From NCBI GenBank assembly GCA_023432025.1, contig JAEYVE010000279.1:1-24749 (forward strand): DNA of 24,749 nt, given 5' to 3'. Shown piece by piece: positions 15,406 through 24,069 of the stretch. The DNA comes from Pseudomonadota bacterium. Its GTDB lineage: Bacteria > Myxococcota_A > Polyangia > Polyangiales > Polyangiaceae. How positions within the stretch are numbered: position 1 is the stretch's first letter; each line of letters begins with the position of its first letter. A program made the position numbers and the translations under genes. A model generated the notes under the pieces. The model made no database searches and was not told the origin of the DNA. It saw only the letters and a list, made by a program, of their open reading frames with translations.

Positions 15406-16332
15406 TCAGGCGGGCTGATTGACGTAGAGGGTGCGCGCTTCACCGAAGACCTCGGCGCGGCGGCGTTTGACGTAGAGGTCCAGGGTGCCCTGGTCGTCCA
15501 TTCGAGCGAGGAACTCGGCGAGCTTGACCATTTCGCGCTCGATCGAGGCTGCACGCTGCTTGGCAATCTCGAGGCCTTCCTCTGCGGCGAGCACGCGCTG
15601 CTGGCAGTCGCCCTCGGCGCGGTAGTAGCGGGTGCCGGCCTCCGTGTGCGCGTAGATCACGGCGTTCAGCGCCGCCGCGAGCTCGTCGGGCGGCAGAATG
15701 TCGACGAGATCGACCGCGTTGAAGCGGAGCCCGTAGCGGTTTCCGATGGCGCTGTGGCAGAAGGCCGCGATTTCCTGGTTCAGGCGGCTGCGCTCGCGAC
15801 GCAAGAGCGCGAAGCTACCCATGTCGTGGGTGCTGACGAGCACGGGGCTCGGGCCATTGAGCGAGAGCTCGAGGGCTCGTCCATTGCTCTCCGTTCCCGG
15901 CGAAGTGCCGAAGTTGGCGAGCTCGTTGCGCAAGAGCGACGTGAAGAGCCCCGTCATGTGCTCGCGCGGCGCCCGCATGCCGAAGAGGTACTCGTCCAAG
16001 CGCTCTTCGATGGGCTGGTAACGCAGGATGCTGTCGAGGCGCAGGATGGTGCCGTCGGCTGCCATCGCCGAGCGCGCTCGCTCGCCGGACAAATCGAGGA
16101 TTTGCTCGGCCATTTGCACGCAAATGACCTTCTTCCAGGGTGCTTTCTGGTGCAGGCCGGGGCCGTAGGTGCGCAGCCGTTCGGGCGCGTCCGATGCGCG
16201 CTCGGCGGCGCCGAAATTGACGAGGACGCCGAGGTGTCCTTCTTCCACGCGGAAGAAGGAGTGCCAGGTTGCCCAAGCGCCGAGGAGAACGAGACCGATC
16301 AAGATGCCGGTCGTGAGCAGGGTGTAGTTCAT
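15406..16332 (-). CDS. SPFH-domain membrane protein (HflC/HflK-like partner)
   Basis: Second SPFH-family protein, 308 residues. An N-terminal membrane helix (residues 4-25) is followed by VEEGHLGVLVNFG, TYGPGLHQKAPWKKV (the typical G-P-G-L-H block), LRLDSILRYQP, and a basic RRERSRLNQEI region. A conserved-looking YGLRFNAVDLVDILPPDELAAALN segment precedes a helical C-terminal part (EGLEIAKQRAASIEREM). It is more divergent than its neighbour. Its start lies 34 bp after the SulP-carbonic anhydrase stop, and 18 bp separate it from the other SPFH gene, supporting a three-gene operon. By analogy with HflK/HflC, the two may assemble into a mixed membrane cage; that is inference. Confidence 0.85.
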   Translation of the reverse strand: MNYTLLTTGILIGLVLLGAWATWHSFFRVEEGHLGVLVNFGAAERASDAPERLRTYGPGLHQKAPWKKVICVQMAEQILDLSGERARSAMAADGTILRLDSILRYQPIEERLDEYLFGMRAPREHMTGLFTSLLRNELANFGTSPGTESNGRALELSLNGPSPVLVSTHDMGSFALLRRERSRLNQEIAAFCHSAIGNRYGLRFNAVDLVDILPPDELAAALNAVIYAHTEAGTRYYRAEGDCQQRVLAAEEGLEIAKQRAASIEREMVKLAEFLARMDDQGTLDLYVKRRRAEVFGEARTLYVNQPA

Positions 16333-16366
16333 GGGATCCTCTCGAAGAGTTCGTGGTCCGTTGAAA

Positions 16367-18472
16367 TCAGAAGCGTTCGTGCAGTTGGGAAGGGGCCTGG
16401 CGGTTCCACGCTGGCTCCCAGGGGCGAGTCTTCGGTGCGTCCAGCTCGAGGCGCGCGTCCGCCAAGTGTGAGCGCAGCCGCTGCTCGGCGGTTTGGTACG
16501 CGACGGCGAGGCCGCGGTTCACGTCGACGACGTCCTCGTTGAAGTGGTGTTGCGCCTCTCCCGCGAGCGGGAGCGCGTCCGCTGCGTCTTGCGTGGACAC
16601 GATCATGCCGTGCGGAACGAAGCGCCCGTCCGGGATTTCCACGCCGACCACGATGGCTCCGATGCCGATGAAGCAATGGGAGCCGACGATGGAGTCGTGC
16701 ACGACCGCCTTGAATCCGATGAAGGTGTCGTCCCCGACGTAGCAGGGCCCGTGCACGAGGGCGTCGTGCGCCATGGACACGTTTCGGCCCACGTAGACCG
16801 CCCAGTCTTCGTTGCCGACGCGCACCCACTTCTGCTGGAGCGCGTGGATGACCACGCCGTCCTGCACGTTGGTGTTGGGTCCCAAGAAGAAGGGCGCCCC
16901 CTCGTCCGCGCGTACGCTCGAGCCAGCCGCCACGTGCACGTGATCGCCCATGACGACGCGCCCGATGACCGTCGCTTGCTCGTGAATGAATGCGGTGGCT
17001 GGTACGACCGGTTCGCTGCTGATGTTGGTGAGCCAGCCGTGGTGCTGCGGAAGGTCCTCGGCGCCGGAGCGACGCGCGCCGCCACGCGCCCCAGGAAGCA
17101 CGGCTCGCAAGCCACGTTCTACCTGTTGCTGGGTACGGGGCGTGGTGATGCGAGACACCGTGGCCGGCGCCTTTGAGGTGATACGACGCACCCACGCGTT
17201 GGTGAGAGAGATGGCGACGCCAGCGGCGAGTCCGAGCATCAAGTGACCGGAGACCGTGCCTGCCGTCGCCGCGGCGAAGGCGAGCGCCTCGACCTTCCGA
17301 TGGCGGAGGAGGTGCTGAAACTCCGACACCTCGATGAGGCGAATGCCGACCACGCACAGGAGGCCCGCCAATGCGGGCAGCGGGATGCGCGAAATGTGCT
17401 GAGCCGCGAGCAGAACGGCTGCGCCGAGCGCGACCGAGTGCGTCAATGTGCCGAGTCGGGTCTTGCCGCCGCTCTGCGCGTTGACGCCGGAGCGCACCAC
17501 CACGCCGCTCACCGGCATGCCGCCGAAGAAGCCCATCGCGATGTTCGCGAGGCCCTGGCCGAATAGCTCGGCGTTGGGCTCGTGCTTTCGCACGGGCGCC
17601 ATGTGATCGACGACCTTCGCCGACAGGAGGCTTTCTACGCCCACCAAGATGGCGAGCGGGAGTGCCATGGCCGCGAGATCCAACCACTGCTCGTCGGGGA
17701 GGAGGGGGAGAGACGGCGTCGGGAGCGCGGTTGGAATTTCACCCACGCGAGGGAGATTCCATTTGAGGTAGACGCTCACGAACGTGACCGCAGCGATCGC
17801 GGCGATCGCGGCCGGGAAGCGCTTGAACTGCCTCGTGCTCACGACCAGGAGCGCCACGAACAAGCCGCAAACGACGGCGAGCCACGACACTTCACGGAGC
17901 CAAAGCGGCTGATGCATCATCTGCGCGATGTCGAAGACCCGCAGATCGAAACCGAGCACCACCGGGATTTGCTGATCGAGCAGCTTGAGGCCCACGCCTG
18001 TGGTGAAGCCTGCCAGCACGCTCTCGGGTACGAACCGCGCGAAGCGCCCAGCACGGGTGAGAGCCATGGCCACCAGCACGACGCCGACGATGAGGCAGGC
18101 CGCCATCACGCCCACGTGCCCGAAGGCGGCGGCGATACCCAGTACGAGCGAGCTCAGCGCGGCGGCGGGCCCGGACACCTGGAGGGAAGAGCCGCCGAAG
18201 AAGCCGGCGAGAAAGCCGCCGATGATACCGGCGATGATGCCGGCGGACGCTGGGACGCCCGAGGCGAGCGCTAGCGCCAAATTGAGGGGGAGGGCCACCG
18301 CGGCAACGGTGATGCCTGCCATGATGTCGCCCGCAAGATTGCGAGCTGTGAACACGTCTTTCCAATGAGCCCCCCAACCGGCCACGACGGAGCCGATGGA
18401 GGGTACCGATGGTGACTCGGTGGTAGCCCCGATGTCCTGGGGCGGAGGGTGTGCGGTCGTTTCTTTGGCCAT
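16367..18472 (-). CDS. SulP-family anion permease fused to Cam-type gamma-carbonic anhydrase
   Basis: A 701-residue fusion. Residues about 40-430 are a SulP permease core with AGITVAAVALPLNLALALASG, SSLQVSGPAAALSSLV and GFFGGMPVSGVVVRSGVNAQSGG. Residues about 430-485 are a short linker where SulP proteins normally carry a STAS domain. Residues 488-660 are a left-handed beta-helix gamma-carbonic anhydrase with RADEG (Arg521, Asp523, Glu524), NVQDGVVIHALQ (Gln537, zinc His543) and SMAHDALVHG (zinc His569, His574). All three zinc ligands are present. The Cam proton-shuttle glutamate after the first His is Gln546, and the acidic loop is about 10 residues shorter than in Methanosarcina Cam. The likely role is bicarbonate (or sulfate) transport coupled to CO2/bicarbonate interconversion. 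The ATG at 18472 has AAGGA at good distance. The gene leads the SPFH operon. Confidence 0.93.
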   Translation of the reverse strand: MAKETTAHPPPQDIGATTESPSVPSIGSVVAGWGAHWKDVFTARNLAGDIMAGITVAAVALPLNLALALASGVPASAGIIAGIIGGFLAGFFGGSSLQVSGPAAALSSLVLGIAAAFGHVGVMAACLIVGVVLVAMALTRAGRFARFVPESVLAGFTTGVGLKLLDQQIPVVLGFDLRVFDIAQMMHQPLWLREVSWLAVVCGLFVALLVVSTRQFKRFPAAIAAIAAVTFVSVYLKWNLPRVGEIPTALPTPSLPLLPDEQWLDLAAMALPLAILVGVESLLSAKVVDHMAPVRKHEPNAELFGQGLANIAMGFFGGMPVSGVVVRSGVNAQSGGKTRLGTLTHSVALGAAVLLAAQHISRIPLPALAGLLCVVGIRLIEVSEFQHLLRHRKVEALAFAAATAGTVSGHLMLGLAAGVAISLTNAWVRRITSKAPATVSRITTPRTQQQVERGLRAVLPGARGGARRSGAEDLPQHHGWLTNISSEPVVPATAFIHEQATVIGRVVMGDHVHVAAGSSVRADEGAPFFLGPNTNVQDGVVIHALQQKWVRVGNEDWAVYVGRNVSMAHDALVHGPCYVGDDTFIGFKAVVHDSIVGSHCFIGIGAIVVGVEIPDGRFVPHGMIVSTQDAADALPLAGEAQHHFNEDVVDVNRGLAVAYQTAEQRLRSHLADARLELDAPKTRPWEPAWNRQAPSQLHERF

Positions 18473-18499
18473 GCAGATTCGTCCTTGCAGCGAACGGCA

Positions 18500-18515
18500 C
18501 GGGACGAACGTCCCG
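18500..18515. promoter_or_regulatory. Palindrome upstream of the SulP-carbonic anhydrase gene
   Basis: CGGGACG-AA-CGTCCCG, a perfect 7-bp inverted repeat, sits 28-43 bp before the ATG at 18472. This is a plausible operator position or the base of a leader hairpin. Confidence 0.5.
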
Positions 18516-18572
18516 CCCGCGTGGAAGGGACATCCGATCGGCCGTCGCAGTTGAAATGGCGACGTCATGCGT

Positions 18573-18590
18573 CCCTGGGCGTGCCCAGGG
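18573..18590. terminator. Hairpin between the small acidic gene and the permease gene
   Basis: CCCTGGGC-GT-GCCCAGGG, a perfect 8-bp inverted repeat, 75 bp after the stop at 18665. No T-run follows. It may terminate the upstream transcript or serve as an operator for the permease gene. Confidence 0.45.
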
Positions 18591-18664
18591 CGCTTTCGGG
18601 GAGCGTGTTCGTGGCCGTGGACGCACGCGCGCGAGCTCAAATGGCTCGGCGCGGCAACGGTCAC

Positions 18665-19198
18665 TCAGGCCGACAACTTGGGCGGCCCTTCGGGGCGGCC
18701 CAGATCGATCTGGGAATCACGTTCAATTCTGTGAGAGCGCGCAGCCGTTCGCTGAGACGCGCGTAGGCGCCACTCGAACGACGTAATGAGGGCAACGCCG
18801 AGCTCTTCGGCGCGCTCCTCGTAAATTTGTCGCGGCTGGTTGTTCCGCTTGCCTTTCGAGCCGAGCCAATCTGCTTCGGGCTCGTCTGCGGGGACGAACG
18901 CCGCGCTCGGGGGCAAGAGCACTTCGGGCGCGACAGAGACGGAGCTCGCAGAAACGGAGCTCGAGTCAGAGGAGGAGCTTGCGTCCCCCCAATCGCCGTC
19001 CCCGAAAGCGTCGGCGTTCGCCGAAAATGCCGCTTCTTCGGCGACGCTCGTGTCGAGCGTCAACGCAACGACGCCGAGCTGCGTTGCTCCCGCGTCAGGA
19101 AAAAAAAGCGCACCCATGGGGCGCGCTTTGCTCGAAATGGCCAAGAAGGCCAGGAGGGCGAGCGAAACGACCCAGACGGCAAGCAGGCGCCCCCACAC
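18665..19198 (-). CDS. Hypothetical acidic/Ser-rich protein with one membrane helix
   Basis: Unrecognised. From GTG 19198 it would be 177 residues. It has an N-terminal helix VWGRLLAVWVVSLALLAFLAISSKA that could be a signal anchor, then an acidic and Ser/Ala-rich low-complexity segment (about residues 45-110, with runs of Ser/Asp). The C-terminal third is more ordered and basic (KRNNQPRQIYEERAEELGVALITSFEWRLRASQ). A GGGAGAGG lies 13 nt before the GTG, rather far. An open frame continues upstream to 19558 without clear coding character, so the start is uncertain. It precedes the SulP fusion gene by 192 bp on the same strand. The opposite strand is also open here, so it may not be a gene at all. 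Confidence 0.5.
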   Translation of the reverse strand: MWGRLLAVWVVSLALLAFLAISSKARPMGALFFPDAGATQLGVVALTLDTSVAEEAAFSANADAFGDGDWGDASSSSDSSSVSASSVSVAPEVLLPPSAAFVPADEPEADWLGSKGKRNNQPRQIYEERAEELGVALITSFEWRLRASQRTAARSHRIERDSQIDLGRPEGPPKLSA

Positions 19199-19678
19199 GC
19201 CTGAAGATGGACCTCTCCCGACGTTATTCGCAGGGGCTGTCCGGCGGACGCCCGAGAACGGCGGTACGGAGAGTCGGTCCAAGTGCACGGCTCGTGTAAC
19301 ACCTGGTACCGCTCTGTCAATCCAGGGGAAATGCGGAAACTCGATTTCTTCGGGCGGCCTGCCCGATCCCTGTGAGCGTTCGAGGACCGCGCCTGGCTGA
19401 GGCGTATCGAAATGCGCCAGGCGTCCCTGTGCATTTGACCCACCCGCGAGATTTCGGGCGCTCGAATGCCGATTCGAAGGCCCGATCTGCCGCTCGCTCG
19501 GCCGCGTTACGCGAAAGTTAATCCGGAATCGTTCGAAATCGTCCACGCAGAAACACAAGAAAATGACGCGAAATGTTCTGGCAACCTGAGGCTGGGTACC
19601 TCCTCAGCGAGAAACAAATCGCGTGGGTGAGCTGGTTCGAGAGGGGGACAGGCTCGCCCAAAAATCAGGAGTGTACTC
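19199..19678. other. 480-bp spacer with three inverted repeats upstream of the porin
   Basis: No convincing gene is seen. It holds CGCCTGGC/GCCAGGCG (19390-19423), a compound hairpin at 19455-19484, and CTGAGG/CCTCAG (19586-19607). The stretch 19500-19570 is richer in A/T than its surroundings, which suits a promoter for the gene at 19679. A long 5' leader or small RNA is possible. Confidence 0.5.
19455..19484. promoter_or_regulatory. Compound inverted repeat upstream of the BBP2 porin
   Basis: CGGGC, two bases, TCGAAT, loop GCCG, ATTCGA, two bases, GCCCG: a symmetric 30-bp element about 195 bp before ATG 19679. It may be an operator or a leader hairpin. Confidence 0.5.
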
Positions 19679-21025
19679 ATGACGTTTGGGAATCGATTCC
19701 GCACGAAGCGCGTGGCGACGGTGTGTTCTGCGGCCACCTTCTTGATTGGCCTTGGCGCGCAGGCCCAGGAGGCCGCTCCCCCCGCCGAACCGGCTCCCGC
19801 GGTTCCGGCTGAAGCCGCTCCGGAGGTTCCTGCGGCAACGGCGGCCCCGGTGGAGACCGAAGCGGCTGCTGCGGCTGCCGCGCCCGAAGCGGCCCCGGTC
19901 CCGGAGGAGGCTCCTCCGGCCGAGGGACCCGTCGAACCGGCCGAGGCCCCCGAGGAAGCAGGTGGCGTCAGTCTCTTCGCGTTCGTGGATGCGTACTACG
20001 GGGCCAACACTTCTCCGATTGGGGCACCCGCTCCCGCGCACCGCGCTTACGACGGCACACGCGGGTTCAACTTGGCCTGGCTCGGCACGGATATCACGTA
20101 CGACGGCGGCGAAGTGGGCGCCACGGCCAGCTTCCGTCTCGGTCAGAGCAACCCCATCTTCTTCGGCGGCGACACGGGCCCCGCGTTCTACCCGCTCACG
20201 CAAGCCTTCCTCACCTGGAAGCCCACCGAGCAGCTCACGTTCGACGCCGGTATGTTCGGCACCATCTACGGCGCCGAGGTCGCCGAGAGCTGGTTGAATC
20301 TGAATTACACGCGCGGCGCGCTGTACTACGCGATGCAGCCCTTCTGGCACGTGGGTGTCAAGGGCGCCTACGTCATCAACGACATGTTCACCATCAAGGC
20401 GCTCGTCGCCAACGGCACGAATCAGCTGAACGCCGTCGACAACCAGAAGCCTCAAGTGGGCGGACAGCTCGCGATTTCGCCGAGCGAAAACTTCTCTCTC
20501 GCCCTCGGCTACCTCCATCAGATCGATCCCGATAGCGCGGTGATGTTCCCGAGCGGCGGGCGGAGCCCCTTCGACAACTTCTTCGACGTGGTGGCCGTGG
20601 CCAACCTCGGAGATTTGTCGCTCGTCGCCAACTTCGACTACAACATCGCGCAGCCGCCGGACGGCTCGGACGCGGATTCTACGTCCTTCTGGGGCGCTAG
20701 CCTCGCGGCGGGCTACAAGATCTCCGAGTTGTTCGGGGTTGCGGTTCGCGGCGAATACCTGCGCGACAACGACTTCGGTTTGTGGGCGCGCACGGACGCG
20801 TTGGCGGATCCGACGGATCCGGATTCGGGCCCTCTGTTCACGACGGACGGCAACAACTTGTACACCGCCACGCTCACGCTCGAGGTCAAGCCTCACGAGA
20901 ACTTCATCATTCGGTGGGACAATCGCATCGAAGCTTCGGAGGAAGACATCTTCTACGACTTGGACAACGAGGCCACCGGTACGTTCATGAACAGCGTGCT
21001 CGGTCTCGTCGTCAAGACGAACTGA
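19679..21025 (+). CDS. Outer-membrane beta-barrel porin (BBP2/OmpL-like) with Ala/Pro/Glu linker
   Basis: Predicted outer-membrane channel of 448 residues. AGGAG eight nt before the ATG fixes the start. The signal peptide ends near GAQAQ (about residue 30). Residues 31-95 are an Ala/Pro/Glu-rich linker, probably spanning peptidoglycan or periplasm. The barrel starts with VSLFAFVDAYYGAN, then RGFNLAWLGTDITYDGGEVGATASFRLG, and continues as alternating strands. It ends with MNSVLGLVVKTN, similar to the last strand of the barrel encoded at 11762-13066 (TTLGVIAHTN). Asp, Asn and Gly are common in the turns. It lies upstream of another porin gene on the same strand, separated by two hairpins, so each has its own transcript. 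Substrate is unknown. Confidence 0.9.
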   Translation: MTFGNRFRTKRVATVCSAATFLIGLGAQAQEAAPPAEPAPAVPAEAAPEVPAATAAPVETEAAAAAAAPEAAPVPEEAPPAEGPVEPAEAPEEAGGVSLFAFVDAYYGANTSPIGAPAPAHRAYDGTRGFNLAWLGTDITYDGGEVGATASFRLGQSNPIFFGGDTGPAFYPLTQAFLTWKPTEQLTFDAGMFGTIYGAEVAESWLNLNYTRGALYYAMQPFWHVGVKGAYVINDMFTIKALVANGTNQLNAVDNQKPQVGGQLAISPSENFSLALGYLHQIDPDSAVMFPSGGRSPFDNFFDVVAVANLGDLSLVANFDYNIAQPPDGSDADSTSFWGASLAAGYKISELFGVAVRGEYLRDNDFGLWARTDALADPTDPDSGPLFTTDGNNLYTATLTLEVKPHENFIIRWDNRIEASEEDIFYDLDNEATGTFMNSVLGLVVKTN

Positions 21026-21041
21026 GCGTCGCCGACGGGTC

Positions 21042-21085
21042 GAGCTCCGTCCCTCTTCGCCTCCGTGGGACGAGGGAGGGAGCTC
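21042..21085 (+). terminator. Long stem-loop after the BBP2 porin gene
   Basis: GAGCTCCGTCCCTC pairs with GAGGGAGGGAGCTC with one two-base mismatch, 16 bp after the stop codon. A second hairpin follows immediately. Confidence 0.65.
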
Positions 21086-21099
21086 GCCGCAGCGCAGGT

Positions 21100-21125
21100 C
21101 ACCCGGGCCCCGAGGGGCTCGGGTG
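21100..21125 (+). terminator. Intrinsic terminator-like hairpin
   Basis: CACCCGGGCCCC pairs with GGGGCTCGGGTG (one G-T wobble) and is followed by ATTCACTTTG, the most T-rich stretch nearby. It probably ends the porin transcript from 19679. Confidence 0.7.
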
Positions 21126-21273
21126 ATTCACTTTGTGGGCGGCTTTCGCCTCGCCATGCACCCCCGAAGTCTCACGGGGGCGCAACGTGCCCGTATCCCG
21201 GGACGAGGATTTTCCAAGTCGGCGCCCGGTCGTCACGGGAGCGTCACATGGATTCCGCAAAACGCACCCGCCC

Positions 21274-22782
21274 ATGAGACATCCCCTTCTCACCGTCAGC
21301 GCGGCAGCGGCGTCCTTCTTTGCCCTTTCTGTCTCGGCTCGTGCCTTTGCTCAGGCCCCCGTTCGCTCGGACGACGCTTCGGTACCGCCGAGCCTCGAGG
21401 CCTCGGCGCCGTCGAACGAAACGGCCCCGGCTTCGCCGAGCCCCGAGGCCCCCCCGCAGTCTCCGGACGCTCCTTCCGGGGCGGCAGAAGAGTCCGCCCC
21501 CGATTCCGTCGAGACAGCCGATCCGGAGAGCCCCGTCTTGGCGCCGCGCACCGTCCTGGTTTCCGAGCCGCCCGCTGCCGTCGCGATTGCCGAGCCGAGC
21601 TTCGTCGCTCCTCCGCCCGAGCCGAAGAAGGAGCACTTCTTCGACAAGGTGAACGTCCGCGGCTACACGCAGTTTCGCTACAACCAGCTCGCGGTCGACA
21701 ACGACAAGCTCGTCAACGTTCAGGGCGACAAGTCGATGACCAAAGACGGCGGGATTTTCATCCGTCGCGCCCGCATCGTTCTGTCCGGAGACATTCACCC
21801 GCGCGTCTCCATTTACCTGCAGCCCGACTTTGCTTCGGCTGCGGGGGATTCCTTGAACTACGCTCAGATGCGCGACTGGTACTTCGACTTGTTCGCGGAC
21901 GAGGAGAAGACGCTGCGCCTTCGCATCGGTCAGTCCAAGATCCCGTTCGGGTTCGAAAACCTGCAGTCCAGCGGAAATCGCCTCCCGTTCGATCGCTCCG
22001 ATGCGATCAACAGCGCGGCCGCGAACGAGCGGGATTTGGGGGCGTTCATTTACTACGCGCCGCAGGAAATTCGCCGGCGCTTCAAGGCGCTGGTGGACGA
22101 CGGACTGAAGGGCTCGGGAGACTACGGCATGCTCGCTTTGGGCGCTTACAATGGCCAGAGCGCGAACAAGTTCGAGCAGAACGACAACCTCCACGTCGTC
22201 GCGCGCGTGGCGTATCCGTTTCTCTTCGGTGAGCAGTACTTCGAGGTGTGGGGCGGTGGCTACTACGGGCGCTTCACCATCGACAACGACGACGCCTTCA
22301 CCATCGACGAAAGCGAGACACTCGGCGGCCCCGACGCATTCCGCGACACCCGCGCCAACGCAGGCTTCTCGCTTTATCCGCAGCCTTTCGGGCTTCAGGC
22401 CGAGTACAACTTGGGCGTCGGCCCCGAGCTCACGGACGTGCAAGAGGGCGTGGACGCGGACGGAAGCGCCGTGTTTTCGGGGATCGTCCGCGAAGAGTTC
22501 CTGCACGGCGGCTACGTGCTCGCATCGCTGCGTCTAGTGACGGACTCGTTCGGTACGTTCACCCCGTACGTGCGCGGCATGCTCTACGAGGGCGGAAAGA
22601 AGCACGAGACGAACGCGCCCAAGTACTCCATCAAAGAGCTCGAGAGCGGCGTCGAGTGGCAAATCATCAAACCTTTGGAGCTGACGGCCGCTTACACTCG
22701 CGCAGAGCGCACTTTCTCTAAGCCGCCCTACGAGCAGGAGAAGGGCGGCCTCGTGAGGTTGCAGGTACAGGTCAACTACTGA
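21274..22782 (+). CDS. OprO/OprP-like porin with Pro/Ala linker
   Basis: Predicted outer-membrane porin of 502 residues. MRHPLLTVSAAAASFFALSVSARAFAQ is the signal peptide. Residues 28-120 are a Ser/Pro/Ala/Glu-rich linker. The barrel starts at VNVRGYTQFRYNQL and follows the OprO/P family order: GGIFIRRARIVLSGDIHPRVSIYLQPDF, MRDWYFDLF, LRLRIGQSKIPFGFENLQSS (the family's K-P-F-G-x-E block), and DRSDAINSAAANERDLGAFIYY. The last strand is VRLQVQVNY. ATG 21274 is chosen because it opens the signal peptide; the open frame extends upstream to 21133 without sense, and no Shine-Dalgarno sequence is visible. It is longer than the porin at 13172 mainly through the linker. The stop lies 41 bp from the convergent pilT gene, with no terminator seen. 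Confidence 0.9.
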   Translation: MRHPLLTVSAAAASFFALSVSARAFAQAPVRSDDASVPPSLEASAPSNETAPASPSPEAPPQSPDAPSGAAEESAPDSVETADPESPVLAPRTVLVSEPPAAVAIAEPSFVAPPPEPKKEHFFDKVNVRGYTQFRYNQLAVDNDKLVNVQGDKSMTKDGGIFIRRARIVLSGDIHPRVSIYLQPDFASAAGDSLNYAQMRDWYFDLFADEEKTLRLRIGQSKIPFGFENLQSSGNRLPFDRSDAINSAAANERDLGAFIYYAPQEIRRRFKALVDDGLKGSGDYGMLALGAYNGQSANKFEQNDNLHVVARVAYPFLFGEQYFEVWGGGYYGRFTIDNDDAFTIDESETLGGPDAFRDTRANAGFSLYPQPFGLQAEYNLGVGPELTDVQEGVDADGSAVFSGIVREEFLHGGYVLASLRLVTDSFGTFTPYVRGMLYEGGKKHETNAPKYSIKELESGVEWQIIKPLELTAAYTRAERTFSKPPYEQEKGGLVRLQVQVNY

Positions 22783-22823
22783 GCGTTCTCGCCCGGCCTT
22801 TCCACGTCGGGGGCATCTGAACG

Positions 22824-23570
<747 letters not shown>

Positions 23571-23606
23571 GACGGGCGGCAGGCCGAGCTCCTCGAAGCT
23601 CAGGAT

Positions 23607-23936
23607 TTAGAACGGGATAGAACGGAAAGCGCCGGAAACGGCGCCGCGTTGCATGAAAATGTTCGCGCGGAAGCGCGACAGGTTCTTCACGCCGAACGAC
23701 AGATCGAGCTCCTTGTTCTTCTCGAACTCGATTTTCTGCTCTTCGGTGAGCACCGAGTAACAGATTTGTTTGGTCTCGATGGGCCCGAGCGGCGGCAGCT
23801 TCAAGGGCACGACTTGCCCGTCCACGCGCAAGAGCGGCGGCGAGCCCGTCGTGATGTGCATGTCGCTGGCGCCCTTTTCGATCATGGCGCGCAGTAACTG
23901 GTGAAGGTTGACCTTTACGCCCGCATCCTGATCCAT
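23607..23936 (-). CDS. PilT N-terminal fragment (109 residues)
   Basis: The part of pilT before the internal TAA: the PAS-like N-terminal domain of PilT-type ATPases, without any ATPase motif. On its own it should be inactive. It ends FRSIPF, exactly at the junction to the ATPase core. Confidence 0.6.
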   Translation of the reverse strand: MDQDAGVKVNLHQLLRAMIEKGASDMHITTGSPPLLRVDGQVVPLKLPPLGPIETKQICYSVLTEEQKIEFEKNKELDLSFGVKNLSRFRANIFMQRGAVSGAFRSIPF

Positions 23937-24069
23937 CCGCGTTTCGTCCTCGCGCTACGACTTTCGATGGGCTCTCCGTGCTGTGAGGCCCTCATGCGCC
24001 GAGGCATCATAACAGTGCGGTCGAAGAACGCACGGCAACCGGGGTTACATAGGTCCCCGAGGTGAGTTG

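Noticed and set aside
18840..19400. Plus-strand ORF opposite the small acidic gene
   Set aside because: It lacks a membrane segment, an ordered region or an RBS. The minus frame has a membrane helix and an ordered C-terminus, though neither is certain.
19604..20896. Minus-strand open frame of 430 codons
   Set aside because: Antisense to the BBP2 porin, which has an RBS, a signal peptide and barrel strands.
23607..23609. Selenocysteine or programmed frameshift in pilT
   Set aside because: The codon is TAA, not TGA, and both halves share the same frame, so no shift is needed. Readthrough cannot be excluded but nothing supports it.
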